A DNA stretch of 64,000 bases from Actinomyces ruminicola (GCF_900103885.1 NZ_FNIM01000006.1:62001-126000), one strand, 5' to 3'; shown: positions 35,780 to 45,426, numbered from the stretch's first letter. Program-made: numbers and translations. The notes: generated from the letters alone by a model not told the origin.

Positions 35780-36768
35780 ATATGACCCCGACACCCCATT
35801 CCGCTGCGGCCGCCTCCGCACAGGCCCCCGACCAGCCGGTGCAGCTGAACCGCGTCAAGCCGGTCCCCCGGCCGGGCACCTGGATCAGCGCCACCGTCGT
35901 CGCCGTGCTCGGCGCGATGCTCGTCCATGCACTGTTCACCAATGAGAAGTTCCACTGGGGCACCGTCTGGTTCTTTTTCCGCGAGGTGCACGTGGTGCGC
36001 GCGGTCGGCTGGACGCTGCTGCTTACCTTCCTGGCGATGCTGATCGGCATCGTGCTGGCGGTGACGACGGCGGTGATGCGCCAGTCCTCCAACCCGGTGC
36101 TGCGCTGGGTGTCGCTGTCCTACCTGTGGTTCTTCCGGGGCACTCCGATCTACACCCAGCTGGTGTTCTGGGGGGCGCTGTCGGCGCTGTACCAGTACCT
36201 GAGCCTGGGCATCCCCTTCGGGCCGGAGCTGCTGACCTTCCGCACCACCACGGTGTTCACCCCCTTTGTGGCCGCCGTGCTGGGGCTGGGCATCAACGAG
36301 GGCGCCTACCTGTCCGAGATCGTCCGCTCCGGCCTGGCCAGCGTGGACCCCGGGCAGACCGAGGCGGCCGGCGCCCTGGGCATGAGCAAGGGGCAGATCC
36401 TGCGGCGCATCGTGCTGCCGCAGGCCATGCGGGTGATCGTGCCGCCCACCGGCAATGAGACGATCTCCATGCTGAAGACCACCTCCCTGGTGCTGGCGGT
36501 GCCCTTCACCCTGGACCTGACCTTCGTCACCAACTCCTACGCCTCCTACACCTACCAGACCATCCCGCTGCTGATCGTGGCGGCACTGTGGTACATCATC
36601 ATCACCTCGATCCTGATGGTGGGGCAGCACTTCATTGAGCGCTACTACGGCCGCGGCTTCGACGGCTCCACCAAGGCCGGTGGCAGGCGGGGCATGTCCG
36701 CGCGCCAGCAGGCGATCCTCGACTCCCACACCACTAAGGAAACGCCCTTCCTGGAGGTCACCCCGTGA
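35776..36768 (+). CDS. Amino-acid ABC transporter permease
   Basis: 330-aa HisM/GlnP-type permease. An N-terminal cytoplasmic tail of about 40 residues precedes a first helix ([16 protein letters not shown]) and a core of about five helices. The ATPase-coupling EAA loop is [29 protein letters not shown]. The upstream segment [17 protein letters not shown] is the family's RGTPxxxQL motif. Start GTG 35776 overlaps the binding-protein stop, with an in-frame ATG at 35782 as an alternative. It overlaps the ATPase start. Confidence 0.93.
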   Translation: MNMTPTPHSAAAASAQAPDQPVQLNRVKPVPRPGTWISATVVAVLGAMLVHALFTNEKFHWGTVWFFFREVHVVRAVGWTLLLTFLAMLIGIVLAVTTAVMRQSSNPVLRWVSLSYLWFFRGTPIYTQLVFWGALSALYQYLSLGIPFGPELLTFRTTTVFTPFVAAVLGLGINEGAYLSEIVRSGLASVDPGQTEAAGALGMSKGQILRRIVLPQAMRVIVPPTGNETISMLKTTSLVLAVPFTLDLTFVTNSYASYTYQTIPLLIVAALWYIIITSILMVGQHFIERYYGRGFDGSTKAGGRRGMSARQQAILDSHTTKETPFLEVTP

Positions 36769-37580
36769 GCGCATCGAACGCAACTCCGGCCACGTCCGAG
36801 TCGGCCGTGCCCAAGGTCCGCATCGCCGGGCTGCACAAGTTCTTCGGGGAGCTGCACGTCCTGAAGGGCATCGACCTGACGGTCCAGCCCGGCTCCGTGA
36901 CCGTGCTGGTGGGCCCCTCCGGCTCCGGCAAGTCGACGCTGCTGCGCTGCATCAACGAGCTGGAGACCATCGACGCCGGCCGTGTGTGGGTGGACGGCGA
37001 GCTGATCGGCATGCGGGAGGTGCAGCGCCCCGACGGCACCGTGCAGCTGCACGCCCTGACGGACAAGCAGCGCGCCGCCCAGCGCTCCAAGATCGGCATG
37101 GTCTTCCAACGCTTCAACCTGTTCCCCCACATGACGGCCCTGGGCAACGTCATCGAGGCGCCCATCCACGTGCGCCGCATGGACAAGCAGCAGGCGCGGG
37201 CGCGCGGCGTTGAGCTGCTGGAGCGGGTGGGGCTGGGCGACCGGCTGGACCACTACCCCTCGCAGCTGTCCGGCGGGCAGCAGCAGCGGGTGGCGATCGC
37301 CCGGGCGCTCGCCATGGACCCGGAGCTGATGCTCTTCGACGAGCCCACCTCCGCCCTGGACCCCGAGCTGGTGGGCGAGGTGCTGCAGGTGATGCAGGAC
37401 CTGGCCGCCGACGGCATGACCATGGTGGTGGTCACCCACGAGATGGGCTTCGCCCGGGAGGTCGGGGACCAGCTGATCTTCATGGACGGCGGACTGGTGT
37501 GCGAGTCCGGCGACCCGGTTCAGGTGCTGGACCACCCCACCCAGGAGCGCACCCAGGCCTTCCTCGCGTCCGTGCTGTAA
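36765..37580 (+). CDS. Amino-acid ABC transporter ATP-binding protein
   Basis: 271 aa of the GlnQ/HisP type. Walker A is GPSGSGKST, the Q-loop is [11 protein letters not shown], the signature is [15 protein letters not shown], Walker B is [12 protein letters not shown] and the switch His is in [12 protein letters not shown] 36765 overlaps the permease stop. Between Walker A and the Q-loop it has the insertion GEMR-like [16 protein letters not shown] seen in actinobacterial members. It is the last gene of the transporter operon and is convergent with the phosphatase gene, 15 bp apart. Confidence 0.95.
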   Translation: MSASNATPATSESAVPKVRIAGLHKFFGELHVLKGIDLTVQPGSVTVLVGPSGSGKSTLLRCINELETIDAGRVWVDGELIGMREVQRPDGTVQLHALTDKQRAAQRSKIGMVFQRFNLFPHMTALGNVIEAPIHVRRMDKQQARARGVELLERVGLGDRLDHYPSQLSGGQQQRVAIARALAMDPELMLFDEPTSALDPELVGEVLQVMQDLAADGMTMVVVTHEMGFAREVGDQLIFMDGGLVCESGDPVQVLDHPTQERTQAFLASVL

Positions 37581-37595
37581 GCCCCGTCCACCCGA

Positions 37596-38246
37596 CTACC
37601 GCAAGACGTCGGCCCGCCAGGTGCCCTCGTCCCAGTCGACCAGGCGCCAGCCGGAATCCGGGTCGCCCTCCACCACGCTGACGGCGGTGTTCCGCATGGG
37701 GTGGTTGGCGATCCAGGCCGGGTCCGCGCCCCCGGCTGCGGCCGCCGCCAGCGCCACCCACAGCCGCAGGATGGTGCCGTGAGCCACCAGCAGCGCGGTA
37801 CCGCCGGTGCGAGTGGAGTTGTAGATCTCCTCCACCACGGCATTGAAGCGGGCGAAGGTGTCCGCGCCGTCCTCGGGGCTGCCGGGGATGCGCGCCGCCG
37901 TGCGGCCAACCATCCAGGAGCGGGTGGTGTCCGTGTAGCAGGCCACCGAGCGCACGTCGGTGTTCATCTCCATGTCCCCGGCCAGCACCTCCCGCAGGCC
38001 GGGGCGGATGCGGGCTGCCAGGCCCGTGGCCCGCTCAATCGGCGCGATCGTCTCCCGGGCCCGCTGGATCGGGGACACCCACAGCGAGGAGATGGCATCC
38101 AGGTCCCCACTCGCCTCCAGGCGGGCGGGCAGCAGGGAGGCCTGCTCCACGCCGACGGCGTCGAGCGAGTTACCGGGGAATGCGGTGTCCAGGGCGCCGG
38201 CGACATTCGCGATGGTGCGGCCGTGGCGAATGAGGAGAAGCTTCAC
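37596..38246 (-). CDS. Histidine phosphatase (phosphoglycerate-mutase-like)
   Basis: 216 aa with the catalytic RHG motif at the N-terminus (LLIRHGRTIANVAGALDTAFPG) and the second His in LLVAHGTILRLW; the phosphohistidine fold is otherwise complete. The family includes phosphoglycerate mutases and many broad phosphatases; the substrate cannot be told. GTG 38246 is the start. CAGGAT stands 7 nt before it, a weaker version of the leaderless -10 seen elsewhere. Confidence 0.85.
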   Translation of the reverse strand: MKLLLIRHGRTIANVAGALDTAFPGNSLDAVGVEQASLLPARLEASGDLDAISSLWVSPIQRARETIAPIERATGLAARIRPGLREVLAGDMEMNTDVRSVACYTDTTRSWMVGRTAARIPGSPEDGADTFARFNAVVEEIYNSTRTGGTALLVAHGTILRLWVALAAAAAGGADPAWIANHPMRNTAVSVVEGDPDSGWRLVDWDEGTWRADVLR

Positions 38247-38298
38247 GGCGCCTATCCTGCCAGGCGCACCGACCGCTCCGCGACGTCCTGCAGGGACT

Positions 38299-41200
38299 TT
38301 AGGACCACGGGTAGGGGCCGGCGCCGCGAGGCCTACTCCCCCGGCGCGCCCCGTTGGCGCCGCCGGACGGCTCGCGCCTGGTTCCCGCCCGCGCGTTCTG
38401 CGGCGGACGGGAGGACGCCGCCCCTGTACGTGCGGGGGCGGCCGGGCGGGCCGGGGCGGCGTCCCCGAACACTACGTGCTCGACCACACGCCGGGCGTGC
38501 CTGGCGGTGCGCCGGTAGACATCCTCCAGGTCCCGCTCGCTGCCCGCCGGGATGCCCAGCAGCCGCGCGACCAGCCGGATCTCCCGCTGATCGGTGGGCA
38601 GCACCTGCACCCGTTCCCCGCCCTCGCGGCCGGTGCCCAGCACGGTGGCGGCGCGCACCCGGGAGGCCAGCACCCAGGCGGCGGTGAGCTTGCCGGCGTC
38701 GTCCACCCCGAGCAGGCCCGCCTGCGCGGCCGCAGCCAGTGCCTCCAAAGTCGAGGTGGTGCGCAGTCCCGGCACCCGCGCAGCCCGGGTCAGCTGGAGG
38801 ATCTGCGCGGACCACTCCACGTCGGACAGGCCGCCTGGCCCGAGCTTGACGTGCCGACTCGGGTCTGCGCCCCGGGGCAGCCGCTCGGCCTCCATCCGGG
38901 CCTTGAGCCGCCGGATCTCCCTCAGCCCGGCGTCGTCCAGCCCCTCCGGGCTCCACCGCAGCGGACTGATCAGCTCCTCGAAGCGCTCCCCGAGTCCCCG
39001 GTCGCCGGCGCAGGCGCGGGCGCGCAACAGGGCCTGCCGCTCCCACACCGATCCCCAGCGCTGGTAGTACTCCGCATAGGAATCCAGGCTCCGGCTGACC
39101 GGCCCCTGCCGCCCCTCCGGGCGCAGCCCGGTGTCCACCACCAGCGGGTGCGGGCGGGCCTGTCCCATCAGCCGGGTAACCCATTTGGCGACCGCCTCCG
39201 CCTCCGCGGCCGCCCCGTCGGGATTGGCGCCCGGGAGCGGCTCATGCACGAACAGCACGTCGGCGTCGGAGGTGTAGGTGATCTCGCGCCCACCCAGCCG
39301 GCCCATGGCGATGATGGCGTGACGGGCGGTGGCGGCGGGCCAGGTACCGTCCTCATCCGGTCCTGCAGCAACCGCGTCCCGCCCGTCCCGCTGCGCAACC
39401 ACCAGGCCAGTAGCCACAGTCAGGGCCGCCCCCAGGACGGCGTCGGTGGCGTCCCCGAGTATCCGGGCAGTGCGGCCGGGGTCGACGCCGTCGAGGGAGT
39501 CGGCCAGGGCGGCGCGGATGAGTTCACGGGTGCGCACGCTCATCACCGCACGGATGGCCTCTGTGGCCTGCTGCTCCAGGCCGGCGGTGTCGGTGGCGGT
39601 GAAGGCGCGGCGGCGCAGCACCCGTTCGGTCTCGGCACAAATGGCGCCGGCCGGGCGGGCGGCCAGCTCGGCGTCGTCGTCGAGCCAGGCGATGGAGTCG
39701 GGGCGCTCGGCCAGGCGGTCGGTGGTCCAGCGGGCACCGGACAGCACCTGGCACAGGCGGCGGGCGGCCACGGGCGAGTCCCGCAGCATGGCCAGGTACC
39801 AGTGGGAGCCGCCAATGGACTCCGAAAGCCTGCGGAAGGACAGTAGACCGTTGTCGGGATCGGGGCCCTGCCCGATCCAGCCGATGATCACCGGCAGCAG
39901 CTGGCGCTGAATGGCGGCGCGGCGGCTGACGCCCTCGGTGAGTGCCTGGATGTGGCGCAGGGCGCCGTCGGGGTCGAGGTAGCCGAAGGCGGCCAGGCGC
40001 TCCCGGGCGGCGGCCGGGGTGAGCGTCATCTCCTCGGTGGTGAGGCTGGCGGCGGCGCTCAGCAGCGGCCGGTAGTAGATCTCCTCGTGCAGGGCCCGCA
40101 CGCGTCGGCGCACCGAGCTGAACAGCTTGCGCACCGCGGCGGGGTCCTTAAGCCGCCGCCGGTCTATGCCCCGACCGATGCAGCGCAGGTCGGCGGCGCT
40201 GGCCGGCAGGTCGTGAGTGCGGCGCATACGCAGCAATTGGGAGCGGTGCTCCAGCAGGCGCAGCATCCGGTAGCAGTCTCCGAGCTCGGCGGCATCGGAG
40301 CGCCCCACGTAGCCGCCCTCCGACAGCTGCGCGAGCGCGTCCAGGGTGCCGCGCACGCGCAGGCGCTCATCGGCGCGACCATGGACCAGCTGGAGCAGCT
40401 GCACGGTGAACTCCACGTCCCGCAGGCCTCCGGGGCCGAGCTTGATGCGCCGATCGTCAGGACCGGGCTGCGCGGACTCGACCTCGACCCGGCGGCGCAT
40501 GGCCCGGGCGTCGTCGACGAAGTTCGCTCGTCGGCTGGCCGACCAGACCATGGGGGCGACGCCGGCCTCGTAGGCGGCGCCGAGCTCCCGGTCACCGGCG
40601 CAGGCGCGGGCCTTGAGCAGCGCCTGGAACTCCCAGGAGGAGGCCCAGCGCTCGTAGTAGGCCAGGTGCGAGTCCAGGGTGCGCACCAGCGCCCCGTCCT
40701 TGCCCTCGGGGCGCAGCGCCGTGTCCAGCGGCCACAGGGGCGGCTCCGTCCCGCTGGTCGAGGTGGCCCGGGCGATCTCGGCGGCCAGCTGCGTGCCGAT
40801 ACGGACCATGCTCTCCTCGTCCACGGGTTCGGCCCCATCCCAGCGGGCAGGGCCGACGACGTAGACGACGTCGACGTCGGAGATGTAGTTCAGCTCCCGG
40901 GCGCCGGCCTTGCCCATGGCGATGATCGCCATGGCCACGTGGTCGGCTCCGGGGCCGACCACGGCGCGCGCGACGGTCAGTGCCGCCTCGAGGGCGGCGT
41001 CGGCAAGCGCGGTCATGCGCTGACCAACCACCGGCATATGGGCCAGCGGCGTGTCGGAGGCCAGGTCGTCGGCGACGACGGCGAGCAGCCTGCTGCGGTA
41101 GGCGATGCGCAGGGCGCTGATGGACCGCTCGGCGAGCTCCGCGGAGATCGGCGTCGGCACCCCGTCCAGCACTGCGGTGACGGCGTCGGACAGGGCCATA

Positions 41201-41847
41201 TCGGGCGGGGGCTGGCCGGAAGCGTCCCAGGCGTGCTCAGGGGCGAGGGAGTCCAGGTGCTCGGGGTGGGTGATCAGGAAGTCGCCGAGCGCCTGGGAGG
41301 CACCGAGCACCGCGAACAGGCGGGCACGGTGCGCAGCACGGGCTTCATCGGCCGTCCGGTCCTCAGAGTCCTCTCCGGCCTCGGGCTCCAGGCGCAGCAG
41401 CGCGCGGAGCGCGTACGCGGGGGCGCACACGCCGCTGGAACCGCCGTCGGAACCGGCGCCGCCACTAGCCTGGGCCGGCTCGGCTGCGGTGCCGGCGCCG
41501 ATCACGGTGCAGGCCTCCGCCAGGCGGACAAGCGCGAGCAGGGCCAGGTCCGGGTCCGCGGTAGCGCCAAGCTCGTCCACGAGCCGTCCACGGGCCGGGT
41601 CGAGCCCTGGCAGCTCGCCCTGCGTGCCGGAGCCGGACGGGCTGGCCACCGGCGGCAGGAAAGGGGCCAGCGCCGGGTCGGTGAGCAGAGCGTAGGCGCG
41701 CTCTACCTCAGTGAACCCGGCCCAAAGCAGCCGGGCCCGGGTGCTGGGCCAGCGGCTGCGCCTGTTGAGGACGGGATCGCCGCCCGCTGGCCCCGCGGAG
41801 CTGCTCCCCGGGCCTCGCCCCGTCTCCCTCCCATGGTTGGTGGGCAT
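38299..41847 (-). CDS. glnE: Glutamine-synthetase adenylyltransferase/deadenylase GlnE
   Basis: 1182 aa, a bifunctional enzyme that attaches and removes AMP on glutamine synthetase. Two nucleotidyltransferase domains carry GKAGARELNYISDVDVVYV (about residue 310) and GRLGGREITYTSDADVLF (about residue 850). Each is followed by a GlnD-UR-type helical domain (KLGPGGLRDVEFTVQLLQL and KLGPGGLSDVEWSAQILQL). It is longer than typical (about 1000), with a low-complexity N-terminus and an Arg/Gly-rich tail. It starts 7 nt after the glnA2 stop, so the two are coupled. ATG 41847 or GTG 41850. Confidence 0.93.
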   Translation of the reverse strand: MPTNHGRETGRGPGSSSAGPAGGDPVLNRRSRWPSTRARLLWAGFTEVERAYALLTDPALAPFLPPVASPSGSGTQGELPGLDPARGRLVDELGATADPDLALLALVRLAEACTVIGAGTAAEPAQASGGAGSDGGSSGVCAPAYALRALLRLEPEAGEDSEDRTADEARAAHRARLFAVLGASQALGDFLITHPEHLDSLAPEHAWDASGQPPPDMALSDAVTAVLDGVPTPISAELAERSISALRIAYRSRLLAVVADDLASDTPLAHMPVVGQRMTALADAALEAALTVARAVVGPGADHVAMAIIAMGKAGARELNYISDVDVVYVVGPARWDGAEPVDEESMVRIGTQLAAEIARATSTSGTEPPLWPLDTALRPEGKDGALVRTLDSHLAYYERWASSWEFQALLKARACAGDRELGAAYEAGVAPMVWSASRRANFVDDARAMRRRVEVESAQPGPDDRRIKLGPGGLRDVEFTVQLLQLVHGRADERLRVRGTLDALAQLSEGGYVGRSDAAELGDCYRMLRLLEHRSQLLRMRRTHDLPASAADLRCIGRGIDRRRLKDPAAVRKLFSSVRRRVRALHEEIYYRPLLSAAASLTTEEMTLTPAAARERLAAFGYLDPDGALRHIQALTEGVSRRAAIQRQLLPVIIGWIGQGPDPDNGLLSFRRLSESIGGSHWYLAMLRDSPVAARRLCQVLSGARWTTDRLAERPDSIAWLDDDAELAARPAGAICAETERVLRRRAFTATDTAGLEQQATEAIRAVMSVRTRELIRAALADSLDGVDPGRTARILGDATDAVLGAALTVATGLVVAQRDGRDAVAAGPDEDGTWPAATARHAIIAMGRLGGREITYTSDADVLFVHEPLPGANPDGAAAEAEAVAKWVTRLMGQARPHPLVVDTGLRPEGRQGPVSRSLDSYAEYYQRWGSVWERQALLRARACAGDRGLGERFEELISPLRWSPEGLDDAGLREIRRLKARMEAERLPRGADPSRHVKLGPGGLSDVEWSAQILQLTRAARVPGLRTTSTLEALAAAAQAGLLGVDDAGKLTAAWVLASRVRAATVLGTGREGGERVQVLPTDQREIRLVARLLGIPAGSERDLEDVYRRTARHARRVVEHVVFGDAAPARPAAPARTGAASSRPPQNARAGTRREPSGGANGARRGSRPRGAGPYPWS

Positions 41848-41854
41848 CACGGCG

Positions 41855-43198
41855 TCACAGTCTCGGGAAGAACTGGCTGATCTCGAAGTCGGTGACCTGG
41901 GCGTCGTAGGCCAGGTACTCGCGGCGCTTGTTGCGGCGGAAGAACTCGAAGGCGTCCTCCCCCAGGGTGTCGGCCACCAGGTCCGACTCGGCCATCGCGG
42001 CCACCGCGCTCTTCAGGGAGGTGGGCAACGCGCCAATGCCGAGCGACTTGCGCTCCAGCTCCGACAGCGCCCAGACGGTGTCCTCCGCCTCAGCGGGCAA
42101 CTCGTAGCCCTCCTCGATGCCCTTCAGGCCCGCAGCCAGAATCACGGCGAAGGCCAGGTAGGGGTTGGCGGAGGAGTCGATGCCGCGGAACTCGATGCGC
42201 ACGGACTGGGCCTTGCCGGGCTTGTGCATGGGCACCCGCACCAGGGCGGAGCGGTTGTTGTGGCCCCAGCACACGTAGCTGGGGGCCTCGTCCCCGCCCC
42301 ACAGCCGCTTGTAGGAGTTGACGTGCTGGTTGGTCACCGCGCAGATCTCGGTGGCGTGGTGCAGCAGGCCGGCGATGAACGCACGCCCTGTGGCGGAGAG
42401 CTGGTACTGCCCGGCCGGGTCATGGAAGGCGTTGCGGTCACCCTCGAACAGCGAGAAGTGGGTGTGCATGCCGCTTCCGGGCTGGCCGATGAAGGGCTTG
42501 GGCATGAAGGTGGCCTGGCAGCCCTCCTGCAGGGCCACTTCCTGGACCACGGCGCGGAAGGTCATGATGTTGTCCGCCATGGACAGCGCGTCGGCGAAGC
42601 GCAGGTCGATCTCGTTCTGGCCGGGGCCGCCCTCGTGGTGGGAGAACTCCACCGAGATGCCCATCTGCTCAAGCATGAGGATGGCGTGACGGCGGAACTC
42701 GTGCGCGGTGCCGCCGGGCACGTGGTCGAAGTAGCCGGCGTAGTCGGTGGGGACGATGCGGCCGTCACCGTCACGGTCCACCAGGTAGAACTCGATCTCG
42801 GGGTGCACGTAGCAGGTGAAGCCGGCGTCGGCCACGCGGGCGAGCTGCCGCTCGAGCACGGCGCGCGGATCGGTACGGGCCGGTTCGCCGTCGGGAGTGA
42901 GCACGTCGCAGAACATCCGGGCGACGCTGTTGACCTCCTCCCGCCAGGGCAGCATCTGGAAGGTGGAGGGATCCGGGGACAGGAGCATGTCGGATTCGAA
43001 CACGCGGGTGAGTCCCTCAATGGCGGAGCCGTCGAAACCGATCCCCTCCTCGAAGGCGCCCTCCACCTCGGCGGGGGCGATGGCAACCGACTTGAGTTGC
43101 CCGAGCACGTCCGTGAACCACAGTCGGATGAAGCGGATGTCGCGTTCCTCGATGGCGCGGAGGACGTATTCCTGCTGCTTGTCCATGATGCTGTTCAT
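41855..43198 (-). CDS. glnA2: Glutamine synthetase-like protein GlnA2 (no adenylylation site)
   Basis: 447-aa GSI-fold enzyme. IGFDGSAIEGLTRVFESDM, EIEFYLVD, GGPGQNEIDLRFA, KPFIGQPGSGMHTHFSLFEG and HNNRSALVRVP show intact metal, glutamate and ATP sites. Near the adenylylation position it reads AEDTVWALSE, with no tyrosine, so it should not be regulated by GlnE even though it is coupled to glnE. Actinobacterial GlnA2-type proteins include true synthetases and gamma-glutamylpolyamine synthetases. Start ATG 43198 has AAGGAGG 2-3 nt short of ideal spacing. It is the first gene of the glnA2-glnE operon. Confidence 0.88.
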   Translation of the reverse strand: MNSIMDKQQEYVLRAIEERDIRFIRLWFTDVLGQLKSVAIAPAEVEGAFEEGIGFDGSAIEGLTRVFESDMLLSPDPSTFQMLPWREEVNSVARMFCDVLTPDGEPARTDPRAVLERQLARVADAGFTCYVHPEIEFYLVDRDGDGRIVPTDYAGYFDHVPGGTAHEFRRHAILMLEQMGISVEFSHHEGGPGQNEIDLRFADALSMADNIMTFRAVVQEVALQEGCQATFMPKPFIGQPGSGMHTHFSLFEGDRNAFHDPAGQYQLSATGRAFIAGLLHHATEICAVTNQHVNSYKRLWGGDEAPSYVCWGHNNRSALVRVPMHKPGKAQSVRIEFRGIDSSANPYLAFAVILAAGLKGIEEGYELPAEAEDTVWALSELERKSLGIGALPTSLKSAVAAMAESDLVADTLGEDAFEFFRRNKRREYLAYDAQVTDFEISQFFPRL

Positions 43199-43374
43199 TG
43201 CCTCCTTGCGCGGCACTGGCCGGCGCGTGTCCGGTAGGGCGACGCGGCCGCCGCATGCTTGCGGAGGCAGCCTATCGGCTCGAGGAGTCGGCCGGGTTTC
43301 GAGAACCGACGCCACCAGCGACTGTGTCTGGGCCTATGCTGGTGTCGGAGCGAGGCCAGTGGAGGAAGATTACG

Positions 43375-43758
43375 GTGATCCGGACCTACAGCGACTTCGC
43401 CGCTTGGAAAGCGGACGAGGCGGATAACCACTTCGCCGTTCAGGTGCTCAAGAACCTGGTGACGGAGCTTCAGGCCATGGCGCCCGGCCCCGAGTTGGAC
43501 CAGGCGCATGGTGAGCCTCCCTCAACCGGCCATCCGGGCTGGGACCGGCTTATCCAGGGCGCCGCCCTATGGACTGGTGCCAGCAGGCTGAACGACCCCG
43601 CGGTGCTTGACTGGGCTCGCCGCACTCCGGACGATGTCAGCGACATCTTCGATCCGCTGGCGCCGCAACGTCGCTTCGCGTTGTCCTACCTGCGCACTCC
43701 CGTCCCGCTGCGGGAAAAGGGCGTGTGCCTGGCCCGCGGCAACCTGCAAGGAGTGTGA
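43375..43758 (+). CDS. Hypothetical protein, first gene of a nucleotidyltransferase pair
   Basis: 127-aa soluble protein of unknown family, starting at GTG 43375 with GGAGGA upstream (a longer ORF from ATG 43336 is less likely). A TATGCT at 43335-43340 would give a 25-30-nt leader. The first 35 residues are helical and acidic (AWKADEADNHFAVQVLKNLVTELQ), and the second half contains GHPGWDRLIQGAALWTGASRLNDP. The AAGGAG for the next gene lies within its last codons and the two genes are 3 nt apart. This layout is like an antitoxin gene ahead of an AbiEii-type toxin, but it shows no recognisable antitoxin domain. Confidence 0.6.
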   Translation: MIRTYSDFAAWKADEADNHFAVQVLKNLVTELQAMAPGPELDQAHGEPPSTGHPGWDRLIQGAALWTGASRLNDPAVLDWARRTPDDVSDIFDPLAPQRRFALSYLRTPVPLREKGVCLARGNLQGV

Positions 43759-43761
43759 ACC

Positions 43762-44280
43762 ATGGAGGAGTTCACCCGAGAGAGCATCATTGCGCTGCTG
43801 AAGGAGCTCAACACCCTGTTGGAGGAGCACGGCCAGGAGGCTGAGCTGTACATCGTAGGTGGCTCCGCGATGGCCCTGACCTATGACATCAGGCGCACAA
43901 CCGCGGACATAGACGCGGCTTTCCTGCCACGCGACGTGGTGCTCGAGCACGCGCGGACGATCGCGGCTAGGCACGGCCTGTCTCCGAATTGGCTCAGTGA
44001 TGGTGTCACCGACTTGGGTTTTGACTTCTCCGCTGACGCTGACCCGCGCACGATCGAGATCGGTCCCGCGTTGACGGTCAATGTAGCCTCCCCAGACTAT
44101 CTCTTGGCCATGAAGGTACTGTCCTCAAGACAGTCGGACGCTGATCGCCGCGACGCAGTCGCTCTTTGCCGCCTCATGGGGTTGACGAACGAGGCTCAGA
44201 TCCAACAGCGAGTCGGCCGCTACTTCCGCGTCGACGGCCGTACAGAGCTCTTCGTGGAGGACATCGCGGCAGAGCTTTAG
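43762..44280 (+). CDS. DUF6036-type nucleotidyltransferase, possible toxin
   Basis: 172 aa of the nucleotidyltransferase superfamily. The GGS motif with the DxD-like pair is YIVGGSAMALTYDIRRTTADIDAAF (about residues 30-54). The conserved late segment VASPDYLLAMKVLSSRQSDADRRDAV is typical of DUF6036/AbiEii-like proteins. Such enzymes include AbiEii and MenT toxins that nucleotidylate tRNA acceptor ends, though many members are uncharacterised. Base composition is somewhat lower in GC than its neighbours. It is coupled to the 127-aa gene upstream and inserted between glnA2 and panB. A toxin-antitoxin role is an inference. Confidence 0.7.
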   Translation: MEEFTRESIIALLKELNTLLEEHGQEAELYIVGGSAMALTYDIRRTTADIDAAFLPRDVVLEHARTIAARHGLSPNWLSDGVTDLGFDFSADADPRTIEIGPALTVNVASPDYLLAMKVLSSRQSDADRRDAVALCRLMGLTNEAQIQQRVGRYFRVDGRTELFVEDIAAEL

Positions 44281-44385
44281 CGACGCTTCCGGCTTGGGGT
44301 GTGGCGAGCGGGGCATGAGGAGTCATCTCCTCGGCCTGATGGTTCGTGCCTTCTGATCGACAATCCCCAGCCCGCATGCGACGAG

Positions 44386-44391
44386 TAGGCT
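44386..44391 (+). promoter_or_regulatory. Leaderless -10 (TAGGCT) of panB
   Basis: TAGGCT is exactly 6 nt before ATG 44398; no Shine-Dalgarno. Confidence 0.6.
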
Positions 44392-44397
44392 CCGGGC

Positions 44398-45327
44398 ATG
44401 AGCACTTCCGCGTCCTCTCATCCGGTCGGCGAGCCCTCTGCGACCGCCGATACCGCCGCCGATACCGCCGCAGGTGCCGTCGCGGCCGCCGCCAGCGCTG
44501 CGGACGCTCCGGCATCGCAGCTCTCGCAGGTCAAGAAGGTGCGCGTCCACCACCTGGTCGGCGCCAAGGAGCGGGGCGAGAAGCTGACCATGCTCACCGC
44601 CTACGACGCCGTCACCGCCCGCATCCTCGACGCTGCGGGTACGGACATGCTGCTGGTGGGCGACTCACTGGGCAACGTGATGCTCGGCTACGACTCCACC
44701 ATGCCGGTAACCCTCGACGAGATGGTCGTCGCCACCCGCTCGGTGGCCAGCGCCGCCACTCGGGCACTGGTAGTGGCTGACCTGCCCTTCGGCACCTACG
44801 AGGCCGGCCCGGAGCAGGCCCTGGCCAGCGCCGCCCGGCTCATGCGGGTGGGGGCCAACGCCGTCAAGCTCGAGGGCGGGCGCCCCCGCGCGCAGACGGT
44901 CAAGCTGCTGTCCGACGCGGGCATACCGGTGGTCGGGCACCTCGGCTTCACCCCGCAGTCGGTCAACAAGCTGGGCGGCTTCCGGGTGCAGGGCCGCGGC
45001 GAGGACGCGCAGGAAGCGCTGCTGGCCGACGCCGTGGCGCTGGCGGACGCCGGGGCAGTCGCCATCGTCCTGGAGATGGTGCCCGCCCCCGTGGCATCCC
45101 GCATCACTCAGGCGGTGCCGGTGCCCACGATCGGCATCGGTGCGGGCGCCGGCTGCGACGGCCAGGTGCTGGTGTGGACGGACATGGCCGGGATGACCGA
45201 CTGGACGCCGCGCTTCGTGCGCCGCTTCGGGCAGGTCGGCCAGGCGCTGCATCAGGCCGCACAGGACTACAACGCGGCCGTGCAGGACGGCTCCTTCCCG
45301 GGCCCGGCGGAGAGCTTCGAGGCCTGA
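44398..45327 (+). CDS. panB: 3-methyl-2-oxobutanoate hydroxymethyltransferase PanB
   Basis: 309 aa: alpha-ketoisovalerate + methylene-tetrahydrofolate gives ketopantoate, the first committed step of pantothenate and CoA synthesis. The TIM-barrel segments KLTMLTAYDAVTARILDAAGTDMLLVGDSLGNVMLGYDST-like (read in parts), ANAVKLEGG (catalytic and metal region), GIPVVGHLGFTPQSV and IGIGAGAGCDGQVLVWTDM are typical. The first 40 residues form an Ala-rich extension not present in most homologues. ATG 44398 is set by the TAGGCT box. Confidence 0.95.
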   Translation: MSTSASSHPVGEPSATADTAADTAAGAVAAAASAADAPASQLSQVKKVRVHHLVGAKERGEKLTMLTAYDAVTARILDAAGTDMLLVGDSLGNVMLGYDSTMPVTLDEMVVATRSVASAATRALVVADLPFGTYEAGPEQALASAARLMRVGANAVKLEGGRPRAQTVKLLSDAGIPVVGHLGFTPQSVNKLGGFRVQGRGEDAQEALLADAVALADAGAVAIVLEMVPAPVASRITQAVPVPTIGIGAGAGCDGQVLVWTDMAGMTDWTPRFVRRFGQVGQALHQAAQDYNAAVQDGSFPGPAESFEA

Positions 45328-45384
45328 ATACCGACGCCTGTACTCATCCCGGGTAGAGGTGTCAGCGCCGCCACCGGCGCCAAC

Positions 45385-45413
45385 GAGCCGCAGCACCGCG
45401 CGGCCCGCGGCTC
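45385..45413. terminator. Possible bidirectional hairpin between panB and phosphatase gene
   Basis: GAGCCGC and GCGGCTC form a 7-bp stem around a 15-nt GC-rich loop in the 99-nt gap between two convergent genes. No T-run follows, so this is weakly supported. Confidence 0.3.
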
Positions 45414-45426
45414 GCACATCCGGCTC

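Noticed and set aside
38293-38306. GGGACTTTAGGACC as a further DosR-like box
   Set aside because: The right arm fails (GGACC for GTCCC) and it overlaps the glnE stop region; probably chance.
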